NCBI GenBank assembly: GCA_004144185.1
Contig: SEFP01000004.1
Location: 62,001-126,000, forward strand
Source: Sphingobacteriales bacterium
GTDB lineage: Bacteria > Bacteroidota > Bacteroidia > Chitinophagales > Chitinophagaceae
Direction of reading: 5' to 3'
DNA: 64,000 nucleotides
Below are positions 1 to 9,436 of the stretch, in pieces; the first letter of the stretch is position 1, and every line of letters starts with the position of its first letter. The notes under the pieces are model-generated. The model ran no database searches, was not told the DNA's origin, and saw only the letters and a program-made list of their open reading frames with translations. The position numbers and the translations under genes are program-made.

Positions 1-770
1 AAACGTCCCGTACACCGGAGCTGACCTACCTGCCACTGGCCGAAGACGTATATGTAGAAGAACCCTTTCTGCGCACCGCACCACAGGATGGTAAACTATA
101 TCTGGCGGCGTTCTACACCAACCGGCGGAACGGGAATCCGGATGGGATTTTGTTTGTAGGGCTGGATCCGGGAACTTATACCACGTTCCGGAAGCTTCAG
201 GTGCCGTTTGACGATCGGCTGCGCGCTATGACCGGGGAGCGATCCCTTCGAAATGCTTTTGCCAACCAGCATCTGCGCCAGCTGATCATCAAAAATGATG
301 GTGGCTTTGTTGTGGTTTCAGAAGAAAATTATGTCAGCTACCGGACGGCTTACACGCCGGGCTGGGGGTACTACAGCTTCTACGGACCGTTTATGGGCGG
401 CCCTCAGGTACGCGAATATTTCTACAACGATATTCTGGCCGTCTCGGTAGGCGCTGATGGTGTGATGGAGTGGCCGGCTTTTATCCGGAAAGAACAGTAT
501 TCCCAGGAAGACGGCGGATTGTTTTCGTCCTATGCCTTTATCAATACCGGAAACAGTCTGGGATTTCTGTTCAACAATTTTGACCGGCAACGAAGCAGCA
601 TCGGGCTGGTGCAGGTAGATGACGCCGGCAATCAGGTGTCCCGGCGTTTTGGAGGCGATGCAGAGATGCCCGACTGGGTTCCACGGTCGGCCAAACAGAT
701 TTCTGCCCGCGAACTGGTGGTGCCTTGCCTGTTGCGTAAAAAGGTATGCTTTGCTAAGGTGCAATTTTAA
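1..770 (+). CDS. Hypothetical protein, 5' end outside the window
   Basis: The frame is open from base 3 to the TAA at 768-770, so at least 255 residues of C-terminal sequence are present and the start lies upstream of the window. I do not recognise the family. The product is rich in Tyr, Phe and Gly (for example YGPFMGGPQVREYFYND) and has no membrane segment in the visible part, which suggests a beta-rich, possibly exported protein. A TTCCGGAA octamer at 186 is read as Phe-Arg-Lys. The next gene starts about 35 bases downstream on the same strand. Confidence 0.7.
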   Translation, partial: TSRTPELTYLPLAEDVYVEEPFLRTAPQDGKLYLAAFYTNRRNGNPDGILFVGLDPGTYTTFRKLQVPFDDRLRAMTGERSLRNAFANQHLRQLIIKNDGGFVVVSEENYVSYRTAYTPGWGYYSFYGPFMGGPQVREYFYNDILAVSVGADGVMEWPAFIRKEQYSQEDGGLFSSYAFINTGNSLGFLFNNFDRQRSSIGLVQVDDAGNQVSRRFGGDAEMPDWVPRSAKQISARELVVPCLLRKKVCFAKVQF

Positions 771-805
771 AGTAACCTTTGCGCCTTTAAAGACTGATCC
801 TGCCG

Positions 806-1786
806 GTGCTGCCGCTGATTCGTAACAACACTCCTTATGCAGTAGGCGTATTGCTGATTCTGGTGATTCTCATCGGTGCCAGCGCACCTGTAGCCGCTGT
901 TGCCGTACCGCCGGTATCGCAGCCGCTGTACTATTTTCTGATCCGGTCCGGAAAAGCGCTTTTCGGCACCAGTGCCTTTGGGTGGACAACCATCTACCTG
1001 TTACTGTTGTTTGGTCAGGCGCTGTACCTTAATAACCTGGTGATCCGGCACCGCCTCTTTACTAAAAGTACGTTTACACCGGCTTTTATGTTTTTGATCT
1101 TTGCTACGCTGCTGCCGTCGTTTCAGGGGATCACACCGCCGCTGTTTGCCAACTTTCTGTTGTTGGGCGCACTAGATACCATGTTGCAGTTTGGACGGCC
1201 CACGCAGCCCCGGCGCCTCATCTTCAACGCCGGGTTTCTGATTGGCACGGCTGCCTTCGTGCAGTTCTCTTATGTTTTTGCATTTGGGTTGTTACTGGCT
1301 GCTCTGCTGTTTCTGCGACCCTTTCATACCGGCGAGTATATGGCTGCGCTACTGGGCCTCCTGACACCGGTGTATTTTATGGCTACCGCCTTGTTTCTGA
1401 CCGATCAGTTGTCGGCCTTGCGTAACTGGCCATCGATAGCCCTGCACCGCCTGCCCTGGCATTCCGGGCAGGTAGGAGCAACCATTGGTATTTACAGTGG
1501 GGTAGCGCTGCTGTTGCTTGCCGGGCTGTATCAGCTCAACGGGCAGATGAACCGGAGCAGCATTTATGTACGGCGCAGCTGGGGGGTCATCGTTTCCGGA
1601 ATGGTTATTTCCGTTTTTATAGCTGTACTGGCTCCGGCAACGGTCCCCCAGAGCTGGCGCGTACTGGCTCCGTTCTACGGTTTGGTCGTAGCTGCGGCAT
1701 TAGAAACGGAGAAGCCCCGCCGGTTTGCTACTTTTGCGTTCTGGATGGCGCTTGCGCTGCCCATAGCCTCGTATATTTTTCTGTAA
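806..1786 (+). CDS. Polytopic membrane protein, DUF6427-like
   Basis: 326 residues, mostly hydrophobic, with roughly eight to ten predicted membrane helices (for example FMFLIFATLLPSF, FLIGTAAFVQFSYVFAF). Length and pattern fit the DUF6427 membrane proteins of Bacteroidota, whose function is unknown. The start used is GTG at 806; no ATG lies close. A -7-like TAACCTTTG lies at about 773-781. purQ begins 23 bases after the stop, so the two genes may be cotranscribed. The family name is from memory of the pattern, not from a search. Confidence 0.65.
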   Translation: MLPLIRNNTPYAVGVLLILVILIGASAPVAAVAVPPVSQPLYYFLIRSGKALFGTSAFGWTTIYLLLLFGQALYLNNLVIRHRLFTKSTFTPAFMFLIFATLLPSFQGITPPLFANFLLLGALDTMLQFGRPTQPRRLIFNAGFLIGTAAFVQFSYVFAFGLLLAALLFLRPFHTGEYMAALLGLLTPVYFMATALFLTDQLSALRNWPSIALHRLPWHSGQVGATIGIYSGVALLLLAGLYQLNGQMNRSSIYVRRSWGVIVSGMVISVFIAVLAPATVPQSWRVLAPFYGLVVAAALETEKPRRFATFAFWMALALPIASYIFL

Positions 1787-1809
1787 ATTTTTAATACTTC
1801 TTCTTTCCT

Positions 1810-2505
1810 GTGAAATTCGGAATCGTTGTTTTTCCCGGCTCCAACTGCGACCGCGATATGATGCATGCCTTGCAGGATGACCTGCAACAAGAGGTGCAGA
1901 TGCTCTGGCACAAAGACAACGACCTGTCGGCATTTGATCCGGAACGCGACTGTATCGTGTTGCCGGGTGGGTTTTCCTATGGCGATTATCTGCGCTGTGG
2001 CGCACTGGCGCGGTTCTCTCCCATGATGGACGCAGTGGTCCGTTTTGCCGGTGAAGGCGGTAAGGTGCTGGGCATCTGTAACGGCTTTCAGATTTTGTGT
2101 GAGAGCGGGTTGTTGCCTGGCGGTTTGTTGCAGAACGACCACCAGAAGTTTACCTGTAAAAACGTATTCCTGAAAAGCGTGGAGACCGAAAGTGTGATCG
2201 GAATGCGGGTGGGCGACCGGATCCTGAAAATTCCGGTGGCGCACGGTGAGGGCCGCTATCATGCCGATGCCCAGACCATGCAGACACTGGAAGAAAACAA
2301 CCAAGTCCTGTTCCGGTACTGCAATGAGAATGGTGAAATTCACCTCGATTCCAATCCGAACGGTGCTACGGCCAACATTGCCGGTATCTGCAATGCCAAT
2401 CGCAATGTGTTTGGCATGATGCCCCACCCGGAGCGCGCGACCAGCGAAATGCTTGGAAATACCGATGGCCGTATGATTCTGACTGCCCTGAGTCTCTGGA
2501 ACTAA
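1810..2505 (+). CDS. purQ: Phosphoribosylformylglycinamidine synthase subunit PurQ
   Basis: Class I glutamine amidotransferase of 231 residues that supplies ammonia to PurL in the fourth step of de novo purine synthesis. The N-terminus MKFGIVVFPGSNCDRD is diagnostic. The nucleophile Cys lies in GICNGFQ and the catalytic His in MPHPERA. The start is GTG at 1810, giving the usual N-terminus, with no visible Shine-Dalgarno site. It is the short PurQ type, which normally works with separate PurL and PurS; neither is in the window. Two TTCCGGAA octamers 30 bp apart lie just after the stop. Confidence 0.95.
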   Translation: MKFGIVVFPGSNCDRDMMHALQDDLQQEVQMLWHKDNDLSAFDPERDCIVLPGGFSYGDYLRCGALARFSPMMDAVVRFAGEGGKVLGICNGFQILCESGLLPGGLLQNDHQKFTCKNVFLKSVETESVIGMRVGDRILKIPVAHGEGRYHADAQTMQTLEENNQVLFRYCNENGEIHLDSNPNGATANIAGICNANRNVFGMMPHPERATSEMLGNTDGRMILTALSLWN

Positions 2506-2595
2506 ACGTTCCGGAAGAAAAGTTTTTACCGGAAATCGTTCCGGAACCTGTTGTTGCCGATCTTTTTCTAAAAAAATTGCCTGCTTTTTTCTGCT

Positions 2596-4758
2596 ATGCG
2601 CAAATACCTGCTGCTTTTACTTCTCGCGCTTACAGCGTCGTTTTCCGGATGGTCGCAAATCATCTCTGACCCTACCAAATGGACGTTTGAAGTCAAAGAC
2701 AAAGGAGCCGGCACGTACGATGTCGTTTTTAAGCTGAAACTTCAGGCAGGCTGGCATATCTGGAGCCTGGAACCCGGCGGCGACGGCCTTCAGATTCCGC
2801 CAGGCTTTGAGTTCGACAAAAAAACAGGACTGCAACTGGTCGGTGGCGTCACCGAATCCGGTAATAAACACACCGGTGAGATGGACGGGGTCGATGGTAA
2901 GGTGAGCTATTTCGAAAATGCAGTCACCTACACCCAGCGGGTAAAGGCTAGTGGAGCGCCCACTATTTCCGGAAAATACACCTATCAGGTCTGCAACGAT
3001 CAGATGTGCCTGCCGCCTAAAACAAAGAAATTTACGGTGAGCCTTCCGGGGGCAGACACCACAAAAAAAAAAGATGACACCGTAGCTGCGACTGTGCCCG
3101 TTGGTGCCGACACGCTTGTCTTCGCAAACGGCCCCCCTGCTGATACGCAGGCCGTAGGAGCTACTCCCGGAAGCACTGCTTCCGGAACAACACCCACTGC
3201 TTCCGGAACAACTAGTGCACCCTCCGGAACAGATTCCGGGGATACAACGGAATCGGGTGGAAAAGGGCTGCTGTGGCTGTTTCTGGCCGCTTTTGGTGGT
3301 GGCTTGCTGGCAGTGACCACGCCTTGTGTCTACTCTATGATTCCGATTACGGTAAGCTTCTTCACCAAGCGCAGCAAAACGCGTAAAGAAGGGATCAAGA
3401 ATGCACTGCTGTATTCATCCTCCATCATCATCATTTTTACGTTGCTGGGGGTGTTGATCTCGGCTGTTTTTGGAGGCAATGCGCTGAATAACCTGTCTAC
3501 CAACTGGGTTGCAAACCTCATTTTCTTTGTCATTTTCGTAGTCTTCGGCATCTCGTTTCTCGGTGCCTTTGAGATTACACTGCCGTCTTCCTGGACCAAC
3601 GTCACCGATTCCAAAGCTAATACCAAGTCGTTTGCCGGTATCTTCTTCATGGCGCTGACGCTGGTGATTGTATCCTTCTCCTGTACCGGGCCGATTGTAG
3701 GACCGCTGCTGGTAGCCGCCGGTAAGGGTGGTCGCGTAGGACCGGCTGTGGGCATGTTTGGATTCTCCTTTGGACTGGCACTGCCGTTTGCATTGTTTGC
3801 CATTTTTCCGAGTGCGTTGAATAAACTGGCTGCCGGTGGTGGCTGGCTCAATCAGGTTAAAGTATTCCTGGGCTTTATCGAGCTGATGCTGGCGCTGAAA
3901 TTCCTGTCCAATGCCGATCTGGCGCGGGGCTGGCGCTTGCTCGACCGGGAGGTTTTTATCAGCATCTGGATCGTATTGAGCATCCTGCTGGGACTGTATC
4001 TGCTGGGTCGACTGAAGCTGTCGCACGATGATGCGCCGGCCAAAAACGTCTATGGGCAGGACTATGTATCACTTCCCAAACTGTTTCTGGCGATCGCATC
4101 GTTTGCCTTTGCGGTGTACATGATTCCGGGACTGTGGGGCGCACCGCTGAAAGGCCTCAGCCAGTTTCTGCCGCCGATGGGCACACAGGATTTTGTATCC
4201 GGTGGCGGATCGGCTTCCGGAACTACAGTTTCCGGAACCGGCGAATCGGGGAGCGGTCCGGCACCGGTAAAGTACGTGGAAGAAATGAAAATTTACGAGC
4301 CGGAAGTGGTGACCAAATTCGGCCTGCGCACCTACTACGATTACGATGAAGCATTGGCTGCTGGCAAGGCGTTGGGCAAACCGGTCATGCTGGATTTTAC
4401 CGGCATCAACTGCGTTAACTGCCGGAAGATGGAGAGCCAAGTCTGGAGTGATCCCAAGGTGATGGAGATGCTCAAAAAGGACTTCGTTATTGCGTCTTTA
4501 TACTGCGATTATGACAAGATGGCACTACCTAAAGAACAGCAACGCTATTCCCAGATATTAGGGTCCGATATCGTAACGCTCGGAGATTATAACGAGGCGT
4601 TGCAGGCCGAAAAATTCGGTGCTAATTCGCAGCCGTTTTACTTTTTTGTAGCTAGCGATGGTACCAAACTAACGCAGAAAGGATATGGGTATGATCCCAG
4701 TATTCCTAAGTTTATAGCGCATCTGGAAGGCGTAAAAACAACGTTTGCAGGCCGCTAG
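2596..4758 (+). CDS. dsbD: DsbD-like thiol:disulfide interchange protein
   Basis: 720 residues with the three-part DsbD architecture. A signal peptide (1-20) is followed by an N-terminal DsbD-alpha domain with a Cys pair at about 133 and 138 (CNDQMC), then a Ser/Thr/Gly linker. The central membrane domain has eight helices with redox Cys in TTPCVYSMIPI and SFSCTGPIVGP. The C-terminal thioredoxin-like domain has C606-V-N-C609. Such proteins pass electrons from cytoplasmic thioredoxin to periplasmic thiol proteins. The linker near residues 195-215 is built of three 7-residue SGT units, each encoded by a 21-bp repeat. A second SG-rich linker precedes the thioredoxin domain. Confidence 0.92.
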   Translation: MRKYLLLLLLALTASFSGWSQIISDPTKWTFEVKDKGAGTYDVVFKLKLQAGWHIWSLEPGGDGLQIPPGFEFDKKTGLQLVGGVTESGNKHTGEMDGVDGKVSYFENAVTYTQRVKASGAPTISGKYTYQVCNDQMCLPPKTKKFTVSLPGADTTKKKDDTVAATVPVGADTLVFANGPPADTQAVGATPGSTASGTTPTASGTTSAPSGTDSGDTTESGGKGLLWLFLAAFGGGLLAVTTPCVYSMIPITVSFFTKRSKTRKEGIKNALLYSSSIIIIFTLLGVLISAVFGGNALNNLSTNWVANLIFFVIFVVFGISFLGAFEITLPSSWTNVTDSKANTKSFAGIFFMALTLVIVSFSCTGPIVGPLLVAAGKGGRVGPAVGMFGFSFGLALPFALFAIFPSALNKLAAGGGWLNQVKVFLGFIELMLALKFLSNADLARGWRLLDREVFISIWIVLSILLGLYLLGRLKLSHDDAPAKNVYGQDYVSLPKLFLAIASFAFAVYMIPGLWGAPLKGLSQFLPPMGTQDFVSGGGSASGTTVSGTGESGSGPAPVKYVEEMKIYEPEVVTKFGLRTYYDYDEALAAGKALGKPVMLDFTGINCVNCRKMESQVWSDPKVMEMLKKDFVIASLYCDYDKMALPKEQQRYSQILGSDIVTLGDYNEALQAEKFGANSQPFYFFVASDGTKLTQKGYGYDPSIPKFIAHLEGVKTTFAGR

Positions 4759-4774
4759 AAAGGGTAGCAGAATG

Positions 4775-4810
4775 TGCAAAAGGGTAATCCGGAAGGGTTA
4801 CCCTTTTGCA
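4775..4810. terminator. Hairpin after dsbD
   Basis: Perfect 13-bp inverted repeat, TGCAAAAGGGTAA at 4775-4787 and TTACCCTTTTGCA at 4798-4810, with a 10-base loop. No run of T follows, so it is either a weak terminator or a 3' end stabiliser between dsbD and the DUF4349 lipoprotein gene. Confidence 0.5.
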
Positions 4811-4847
4811 GTATTAGGCATCAACAGGTACAAATCCCTGCTTCCCT

Positions 4848-5723
4848 ATGAAACGCCTTACCCTCCTGATTGCAAGTATATGGTTGCTGTTGGCAACCGG
4901 TTGTCAGAACGCCTCCACTGAAAAAGCGGCCAGTTACGAATCGGTTGCTGCCGCTGATGGAGCCTCCGCCGTGGATGCTGCGGAGATCGCTGCCGACTCG
5001 GTAAAGCTGGTGAAGACCGGTGCCTTGCAACTCCAGGTAGCCGATGTGGACCGCGTAACCCGGGAATTGACCCAGCTGACTCAAACACTGGGTGGACGAT
5101 TGTTTCATCAGGAGCTGACCTACCAGACCCTGAATCGTCGCGAAGTAAAATTGTCAGAAGATTCCTTGCTGCTGGTCGAGGCGCTGGAACCGCAGGCACT
5201 GTTGAGCGTTCGCATTCCGGCTCAGAATCTGGACGCGTTTCTGTTTGGAGCCACCGACAAAAGTCTGTATCCGCTCAGCCGCTCGCTTGACATTGATGAT
5301 CAAAGCCTGCGCTACCTGGAAAATGTACTGAAAGTCCGGAACCGCACCGAAACCCTGAACAACGGGTCTTCGAAAGGATTATCCAAAAACGGCCGGGTAG
5401 CCATGGGCGATGAAGCCATCGACCAGACCCTTGCCAACCGCCAGATTGATGCTGATGTACGCTACAGTGTGGTAAATCTGCAACTCAAGCAGCATCCGAT
5501 TATCCGGAAAGAAACTGTAGCCAACACCGATATTTCAGCCTACCGGTTGCCGGCCGGAAAACGATTTGCTATGGCACTGGGTGAAGGCGGACGGGTATTT
5601 GCAGACGTGTTGTTTGCCTTGTTGCACCTCTGGGTATTTATTCTGATCGGAGTGGGAATTTTGATGCTCTATCGCTTCCGGAAAGCCAAACGCCGGTCCG
5701 GATTTTCCAATCCAACGCCTTAA
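4848..5723 (+). CDS. DUF4349 domain lipoprotein
   Basis: 291 residues. A lipoprotein signal with lipobox LATGC (Cys about 19) precedes a short acidic/Ala-rich linker. The DUF4349 domain follows (VKTGALQLQVADVDRVTREL to VVNLQLKQH), with a coiled-coil-like middle and one C-terminal membrane helix (FALLHLWVFILIGVGILML) ending in basic residues. DUF4349 proteins are envelope-anchored and of unknown function. The next gene, also a lipoprotein, follows in the same direction about 90 bases on. Confidence 0.85.
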   Translation: MKRLTLLIASIWLLLATGCQNASTEKAASYESVAAADGASAVDAAEIAADSVKLVKTGALQLQVADVDRVTRELTQLTQTLGGRLFHQELTYQTLNRREVKLSEDSLLLVEALEPQALLSVRIPAQNLDAFLFGATDKSLYPLSRSLDIDDQSLRYLENVLKVRNRTETLNNGSSKGLSKNGRVAMGDEAIDQTLANRQIDADVRYSVVNLQLKQHPIIRKETVANTDISAYRLPAGKRFAMALGEGGRVFADVLFALLHLWVFILIGVGILMLYRFRKAKRRSGFSNPTP

Positions 5724-5813
5724 GCACGCTTAAGACAAGCTGGAAAACGGATTGAGTACAGGCGTGCTGTGGAATGGTTTTTCCGGTCCGGAATGCAGTA
5801 CAAACCACTTGTT

Positions 5814-6440
5814 ATGACACACCGGATGACTATTTATGTTGCCTTGGTACTGTGCAGTCTGGCAGCCTGCAACCGCCCGCTTCGTTCCCAACCGGTTGCT
5901 CCGGCTCTGGAACATTCTGCAACATCGGTTACACTGCCGGAATCACCTACAGATCTAAAACGTCTGGCAAAGACCGTAGTGCAAAGCTTAAAAAATCAGG
6001 ATTACCAGGCCCTGGAGGCACAGGTGCATCCCCGGAAAGGGGTGCTGTTTTCACCCTATGGCTTTATCGATACCGGCAGTGCAGTCTGGCTTCCGAAAGC
6101 AGTAGTAGCACAAACCTTTACCCGCGATACGGCCCGGCTATTACTTTGGGGCTTTCAGGATGGTTCCGGCGACTCTCTGGTACTGACGCCCACGGCCTAC
6201 CTGCGGCGCTACGGATATGGCCGTGATTTTGCCGGCAGCGATTCGGTTCTGCTCAACCAAATGCCATTGCGGGGCAACTCACTCAACAACCTCAAAGACG
6301 TCTTTCCGGATGCGGACGTTGTCGAATATTTCGATGCCGGCACTGAGGAAATGGATTGGCGCGTGTTGCGGTTGGTCTTCCAACCCTTTGAAGGTCGCCT
6401 GTATCTGGTCGCCATTGTGAATGACGAATGGACGATCTGA
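5814..6440 (+). CDS. Putative lipoprotein of unknown function
   Basis: 208 residues from ATG 5814. This start is chosen because it places a lipoprotein signal (MTHRMTIYVALVLCSLAAC) at the N-terminus; an in-frame start at 5769 would bury it, and ATG 5826 is an alternative. The mature part is soluble and mixed alpha/beta, with segments such as VHPRKGVLFSPYGFIDTGS that resemble Bacteroidota hypothetical lipoproteins. No catalytic motif is seen. It converges on nth. Confidence 0.75.
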   Translation: MTHRMTIYVALVLCSLAACNRPLRSQPVAPALEHSATSVTLPESPTDLKRLAKTVVQSLKNQDYQALEAQVHPRKGVLFSPYGFIDTGSAVWLPKAVVAQTFTRDTARLLLWGFQDGSGDSLVLTPTAYLRRYGYGRDFAGSDSVLLNQMPLRGNSLNNLKDVFPDADVVEYFDAGTEEMDWRVLRLVFQPFEGRLYLVAIVNDEWTI

Positions 6441-6465
6441 GCAGCCGCTCCATAAAAAACAGATG

Positions 6466-7128
6466 TTATCTGTGCCGGGTCACGCCAATGCGTTTACACC
6501 ATTGGGCTACCGGACAGGTGCTGCATTTAGGAAGCGTTCCGGTACAGATAAATTTTCCGAATGGCATCAGGTCGCGGTTGATGTCGGTCCATCGGTTTTC
6601 TGGAATGATGGCTTCCAACACCTTCAAAGTCTTTTCGGGCGTTGAGGTCTGCACCAGTCCCCAACGGTTGACTACGCGGTGTACATGAATATCGACCGAA
6701 ATTGCCGGAACATTCAGCGCAACGCCCAACGCCAGATTGGCACATTTAGGTCCGACGCCTTTTAGCGCAGTCAAGGCGTCAAAGGTCTGTGGCAATTGTC
6801 CGCCGTGTTGTACCGCTGCCTCGGCTACAGTTCGAATGGTATCCGCTTTCTGGCCCGGAAAGGTGCTGCCCTCGAGCAGATGGGCTAAAGGTTCCCGGCC
6901 CAGGCTGAGGATCGTTTCCGGCGTCCGGGCTTTTTGAAACAGCCGGAGTGAAACGGGCAGGGTGGTCTCATCGAGCGTCCTGATGGAAATAATGCAGGAG
7001 ATGAGCTGCTCAAATAAGGTATCAAACCCCTGTTCCCGCAATGCAAACATTGCCGCTTTGGGAAACGGTAGAATCGCGTCTTCAATGCGGCGCAACATCT
7101 CTTCAAGTGGGTAGTCCGGAACGTTCAT
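6466..7128 (-). CDS. nth: Endonuclease III-family DNA glycosylase
   Basis: 220 residues. Bifunctional base-excision repair glycosylase/AP lyase for oxidised pyrimidines. The helix-hairpin-helix reads LKGVGPKCANLAL with the catalytic Lys, the catalytic Asp is in VDIHVHRV, and the [4Fe-4S] loop has the exact C-X6-C-X2-C-X5-C spacing (CTGTLPKCSTCPVAQWC). Length matches the family. It ends 25 bases from the convergent lipoprotein gene. No terminator is visible in that short gap. Confidence 0.93.
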   Translation of the reverse strand: MNVPDYPLEEMLRRIEDAILPFPKAAMFALREQGFDTLFEQLISCIISIRTLDETTLPVSLRLFQKARTPETILSLGREPLAHLLEGSTFPGQKADTIRTVAEAAVQHGGQLPQTFDALTALKGVGPKCANLALGVALNVPAISVDIHVHRVVNRWGLVQTSTPEKTLKVLEAIIPENRWTDINRDLMPFGKFICTGTLPKCSTCPVAQWCKRIGVTRHR

Positions 7129-7231
7129 ATCCTGAAGGGCCTTAAAAATAGTTCCCGCAAAAAATTACGCTTCAGACTTGCATACATTCAGGGCAATTCT
7201 TATTTTGACCGGCTTAAACCCTGTTTTATTT

Positions 7232-7975
7232 ATGGAAACGCCTAAAAAAGTAGTGCTGGTGACTGGTGCCACCGGTGGTCTCGGTACAGCAATGTGCCAG
7301 AAACTGTATGAAGATGGCTATACCATCGCTGCCAATTACCGCAACCGCGAAAAAGCCGAAGCCTGGCACCAGAAAATGCAGGATTCCGGAATCGCAGTTC
7401 ATCTGTATGAAGGCGATGTAACCGATTACAATAGCGTCGGCAGTATGGTTGCGGCGATCGAAGCTGAGTTGGGACCGGTGAATGTGCTGGTCAACAATGC
7501 CGGCATCACCCGCGATGGACGCTTTGCCAAGATGAGTCCGGAAGACTGGCACGCGGTGATTGCCACCAACCTCGATTCGGTATTCAACTGCTCGCGTCAG
7601 GTGATCAATGGCATGATCGAGCGCCAGTACGGACGCATCATCAATATCTCGTCCGTAAACGGGCAGCGCGGTCAGTTCGGACAAGCCAACTACTCAGCTG
7701 CCAAGGCGGGTATGCACGGTTTCACCAAAACCTTGGCTATGGAAGTAGCTAAATATGGTATTACAGTCAACACGATCTCACCCGGATATATTGGTACGGA
7801 TATGGTTATGGCCGTTGAACAAAAATACCGGGATGCCATCGTTGCACAGATTCCGGTCGGGCGGTTGGGCGGTACCCATGAGGTCGCGTATCTGGTCAGT
7901 TTTCTGGCTTCTGAAGACGCCGCCTTTATCACCGGTGCCAACTACAGCATCAACGGTGGTCAGCACGTGTATTGA
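7232..7975 (+). CDS. phaB: Acetoacetyl-CoA reductase-like SDR
   Basis: 247 residues from ATG 7232, which puts the Rossmann motif TGATGGLG about ten residues from the start. NNAG is followed by ITRD. Ser-Tyr-Lys catalysis is visible in ISSVNGQRGQFGQANYSAAK. The segment from GQFGQ to SPGYIGTDMV strongly resembles PhaB, which reduces acetoacetyl-CoA to (R)-3-hydroxybutyryl-CoA with NADPH; FabG is the main alternative. Neither phaA nor phaC is nearby. A perfect palindromic terminator follows. Confidence 0.85.
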   Translation: METPKKVVLVTGATGGLGTAMCQKLYEDGYTIAANYRNREKAEAWHQKMQDSGIAVHLYEGDVTDYNSVGSMVAAIEAELGPVNVLVNNAGITRDGRFAKMSPEDWHAVIATNLDSVFNCSRQVINGMIERQYGRIINISSVNGQRGQFGQANYSAAKAGMHGFTKTLAMEVAKYGITVNTISPGYIGTDMVMAVEQKYRDAIVAQIPVGRLGGTHEVAYLVSFLASEDAAFITGANYSINGGQHVY

Positions 7976-8033
7976 GTTCATTATTCCGCGCAAGTCAGAT
8001 CCGGAAAACAAACTTTGGAATCTGCATAAAACA

Positions 8034-8069
8034 AAAGAAGAGACAGGGTTTAAACCCTGTCTCTTCTTT
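8034..8069. terminator. Bidirectional terminator between phaB and gapA
   Basis: A 36-bp perfect palindrome centred at 8051/8052 (left arm AAAGAAGAGACAGGGTTT). It lies between the convergent phaB and gapA genes. The A-rich left flank and T-rich right flank suit termination on both strands. Confidence 0.8.
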
Positions 8070-8089
8070 GCATCCGGTATTCCGGAACC

Positions 8090-9103
8090 TTATTTGCTGA
8101 TCAGACCGGCAAAATGCTTCACGGTACGAACCAGCTGGCTTACATAGCTCATCTCATTGTCGTACCAGCTTACGGTTTTAACCATCTGGGTATCACCTAC
8201 GGTAATGACTTTTGTTTGAGTGGCATCAAACAGCGAACCGAATGAGGTGCCGATGATGTCAGACGAAACGATTTCATCTTCGTTGTAACCAAACGATTCG
8301 TTGGCAGCAGCCTTCATGGCAGCGTTCACTTCTTCGATGGTGGTTTTCTTGCCCAGTGTTACACACAGTTCTGTCAGGGAACCGGTAACGGTCGGAACGC
8401 GTTGCGCGCCGCCGTCCAGTTTGCCTTTCAGATCGGGCAGTACCAGACCAATAGCTTTGGCAGCACCGGTAGAGTTGGGAACAATATTTTCAGCAGCGGC
8501 ACGGGCGCGACGCAAATCGCCTTTTGGATGCGGGGCATCCAGGGTGTTCTGGTCGTTGGTGTAAGCGTGTACAGTAGTCATCAGACCCGCTTTGATTTCA
8601 AAGCTGTCATGCAGCACTTTTGCCATTGGCGCCAGGCAATTAGTCGTGCAGGATGCGCAGGAAATGACTGTCTCAGAACCATCGAGGATGTCGTGGTTTA
8701 CGTTGAAAACAACTGTTTTCAGATCGCCAGTCGCCGGTGCGGAAATTACGACGCGCTTGGCACCAGCAGTGAGGTGAGCCTTCGCTTTATCGGCATCGGT
8801 AAAGAAACCGGTGCATTCCAGTACCACGTCCACATCGTGCTGACCCCATGGAATCTGCGCCGGATCTTTCTGGGCATAGATCTTGATTTCCTTACCGTTT
8901 ACGGTAATGGAATCATCGCCGGACGAAACGCCTTCGTTGAAGCGGCCCTGAGCCGTGTCATACTTCAGCAGGTGTGCCAGAACGTTTGGCTGGGTCAGGT
9001 CATTGATAGCAACAACTTCAATGCCGTCCATATTGTGGATTTGGCGGAAAGCGAGGCGGCCGATGCGGCCAAACCCGTTGATGGCAACTTTTACAGTGCT
9101 CAT
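8090..9103 (-). CDS. gapA: Glyceraldehyde-3-phosphate dehydrogenase
   Basis: 337 residues from ATG 9103 ([16 protein letters not shown]). An upstream in-frame extension to 9259 is rejected because the family starts at this motif. The catalytic Cys is in [20 protein letters not shown] suggests NAD specificity, and the phosphate-site segment is [15 protein letters not shown]. The glycolytic/gluconeogenic enzyme is cytoplasmic and tetrameric. The reading frame has no TTCCGGAA octamer, as in the highly expressed ribosomal genes. A -7 element lies about 40 bases upstream. Confidence 0.97.
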   Translation of the reverse strand: MSTVKVAINGFGRIGRLAFRQIHNMDGIEVVAINDLTQPNVLAHLLKYDTAQGRFNEGVSSGDDSITVNGKEIKIYAQKDPAQIPWGQHDVDVVLECTGFFTDADKAKAHLTAGAKRVVISAPATGDLKTVVFNVNHDILDGSETVISCASCTTNCLAPMAKVLHDSFEIKAGLMTTVHAYTNDQNTLDAPHPKGDLRRARAAAENIVPNSTGAAKAIGLVLPDLKGKLDGGAQRVPTVTGSLTELCVTLGKKTTIEEVNAAMKAAANESFGYNEDEIVSSDIIGTSFGSLFDATQTKVITVGDTQMVKTVSWYDNEMSYVSQLVRTVKHFAGLISK

Positions 9104-9144
9104 AAAGCAGCGCAGAACGATTAAAAAGGGTGAATTTGAGGCTG

Positions 9145-9152
9145 CAAAAGTA
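9145..9152 (-). promoter_or_regulatory. gapA promoter -7 element
   Basis: TACTTTTG on the minus strand matches the Bacteroidota -7 consensus TAnnTTTG exactly and lies about 40 bases upstream of the gapA ATG. No good -33 TTTG is seen at the usual spacing. Confidence 0.45.
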
Positions 9153-9420
9153 CAGCTTAAAGGGGAGACTGACTCAGCACCCCAAAAACCATGGGTATTC
9201 ATTGATAAGCTATTTCTACTCAACTCACACGATGCGTAGATACATCCGGATTCTTCCAAAAGGCTTTAAAAACAGGCGCCTCAGGAAGCTATTGCCGCAC
9301 AATGCGCTTTAAGCACCATTCCGGAACGGGCTATTACAGGTATTGATTAGAACGGACTCCTTTATATATTTTACATTAACTTTTACATAAAAGGATCGCT
9401 TTTCAGCTTTGGAAGCCCAG

Positions 9421-9428
9421 TACCTTTA
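9421..9428 (+). promoter_or_regulatory. -7-like element before the M1 peptidase
   Basis: TACCTTTA lies 8 bases before ATG 9437. AAGGAG at about 9428-9433 overlaps its end and could serve as a Shine-Dalgarno site, which is uncommon in this window. Confidence 0.35.
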
Positions 9429-9436
9429 AGGAGATT

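Larger units (their letters stand above)
9104..9436. other. 333-bp divergent intergenic region
   Basis: Spacer between gapA (minus) and the M1 peptidase (plus). It holds the gapA -7 element at 9145-9152, one TTCCGGAA at 9319, an AT-rich stretch at about 9355-9395, and the peptidase -7-like element with an AAGGAG sequence next to the start codon. I see no small gene in it. Confidence 0.6.

Noticed and set aside
8402-9124. Plus-strand open frame opposite gapA
   Set aside because: It mirrors gapA codon bias and has no motif of its own.
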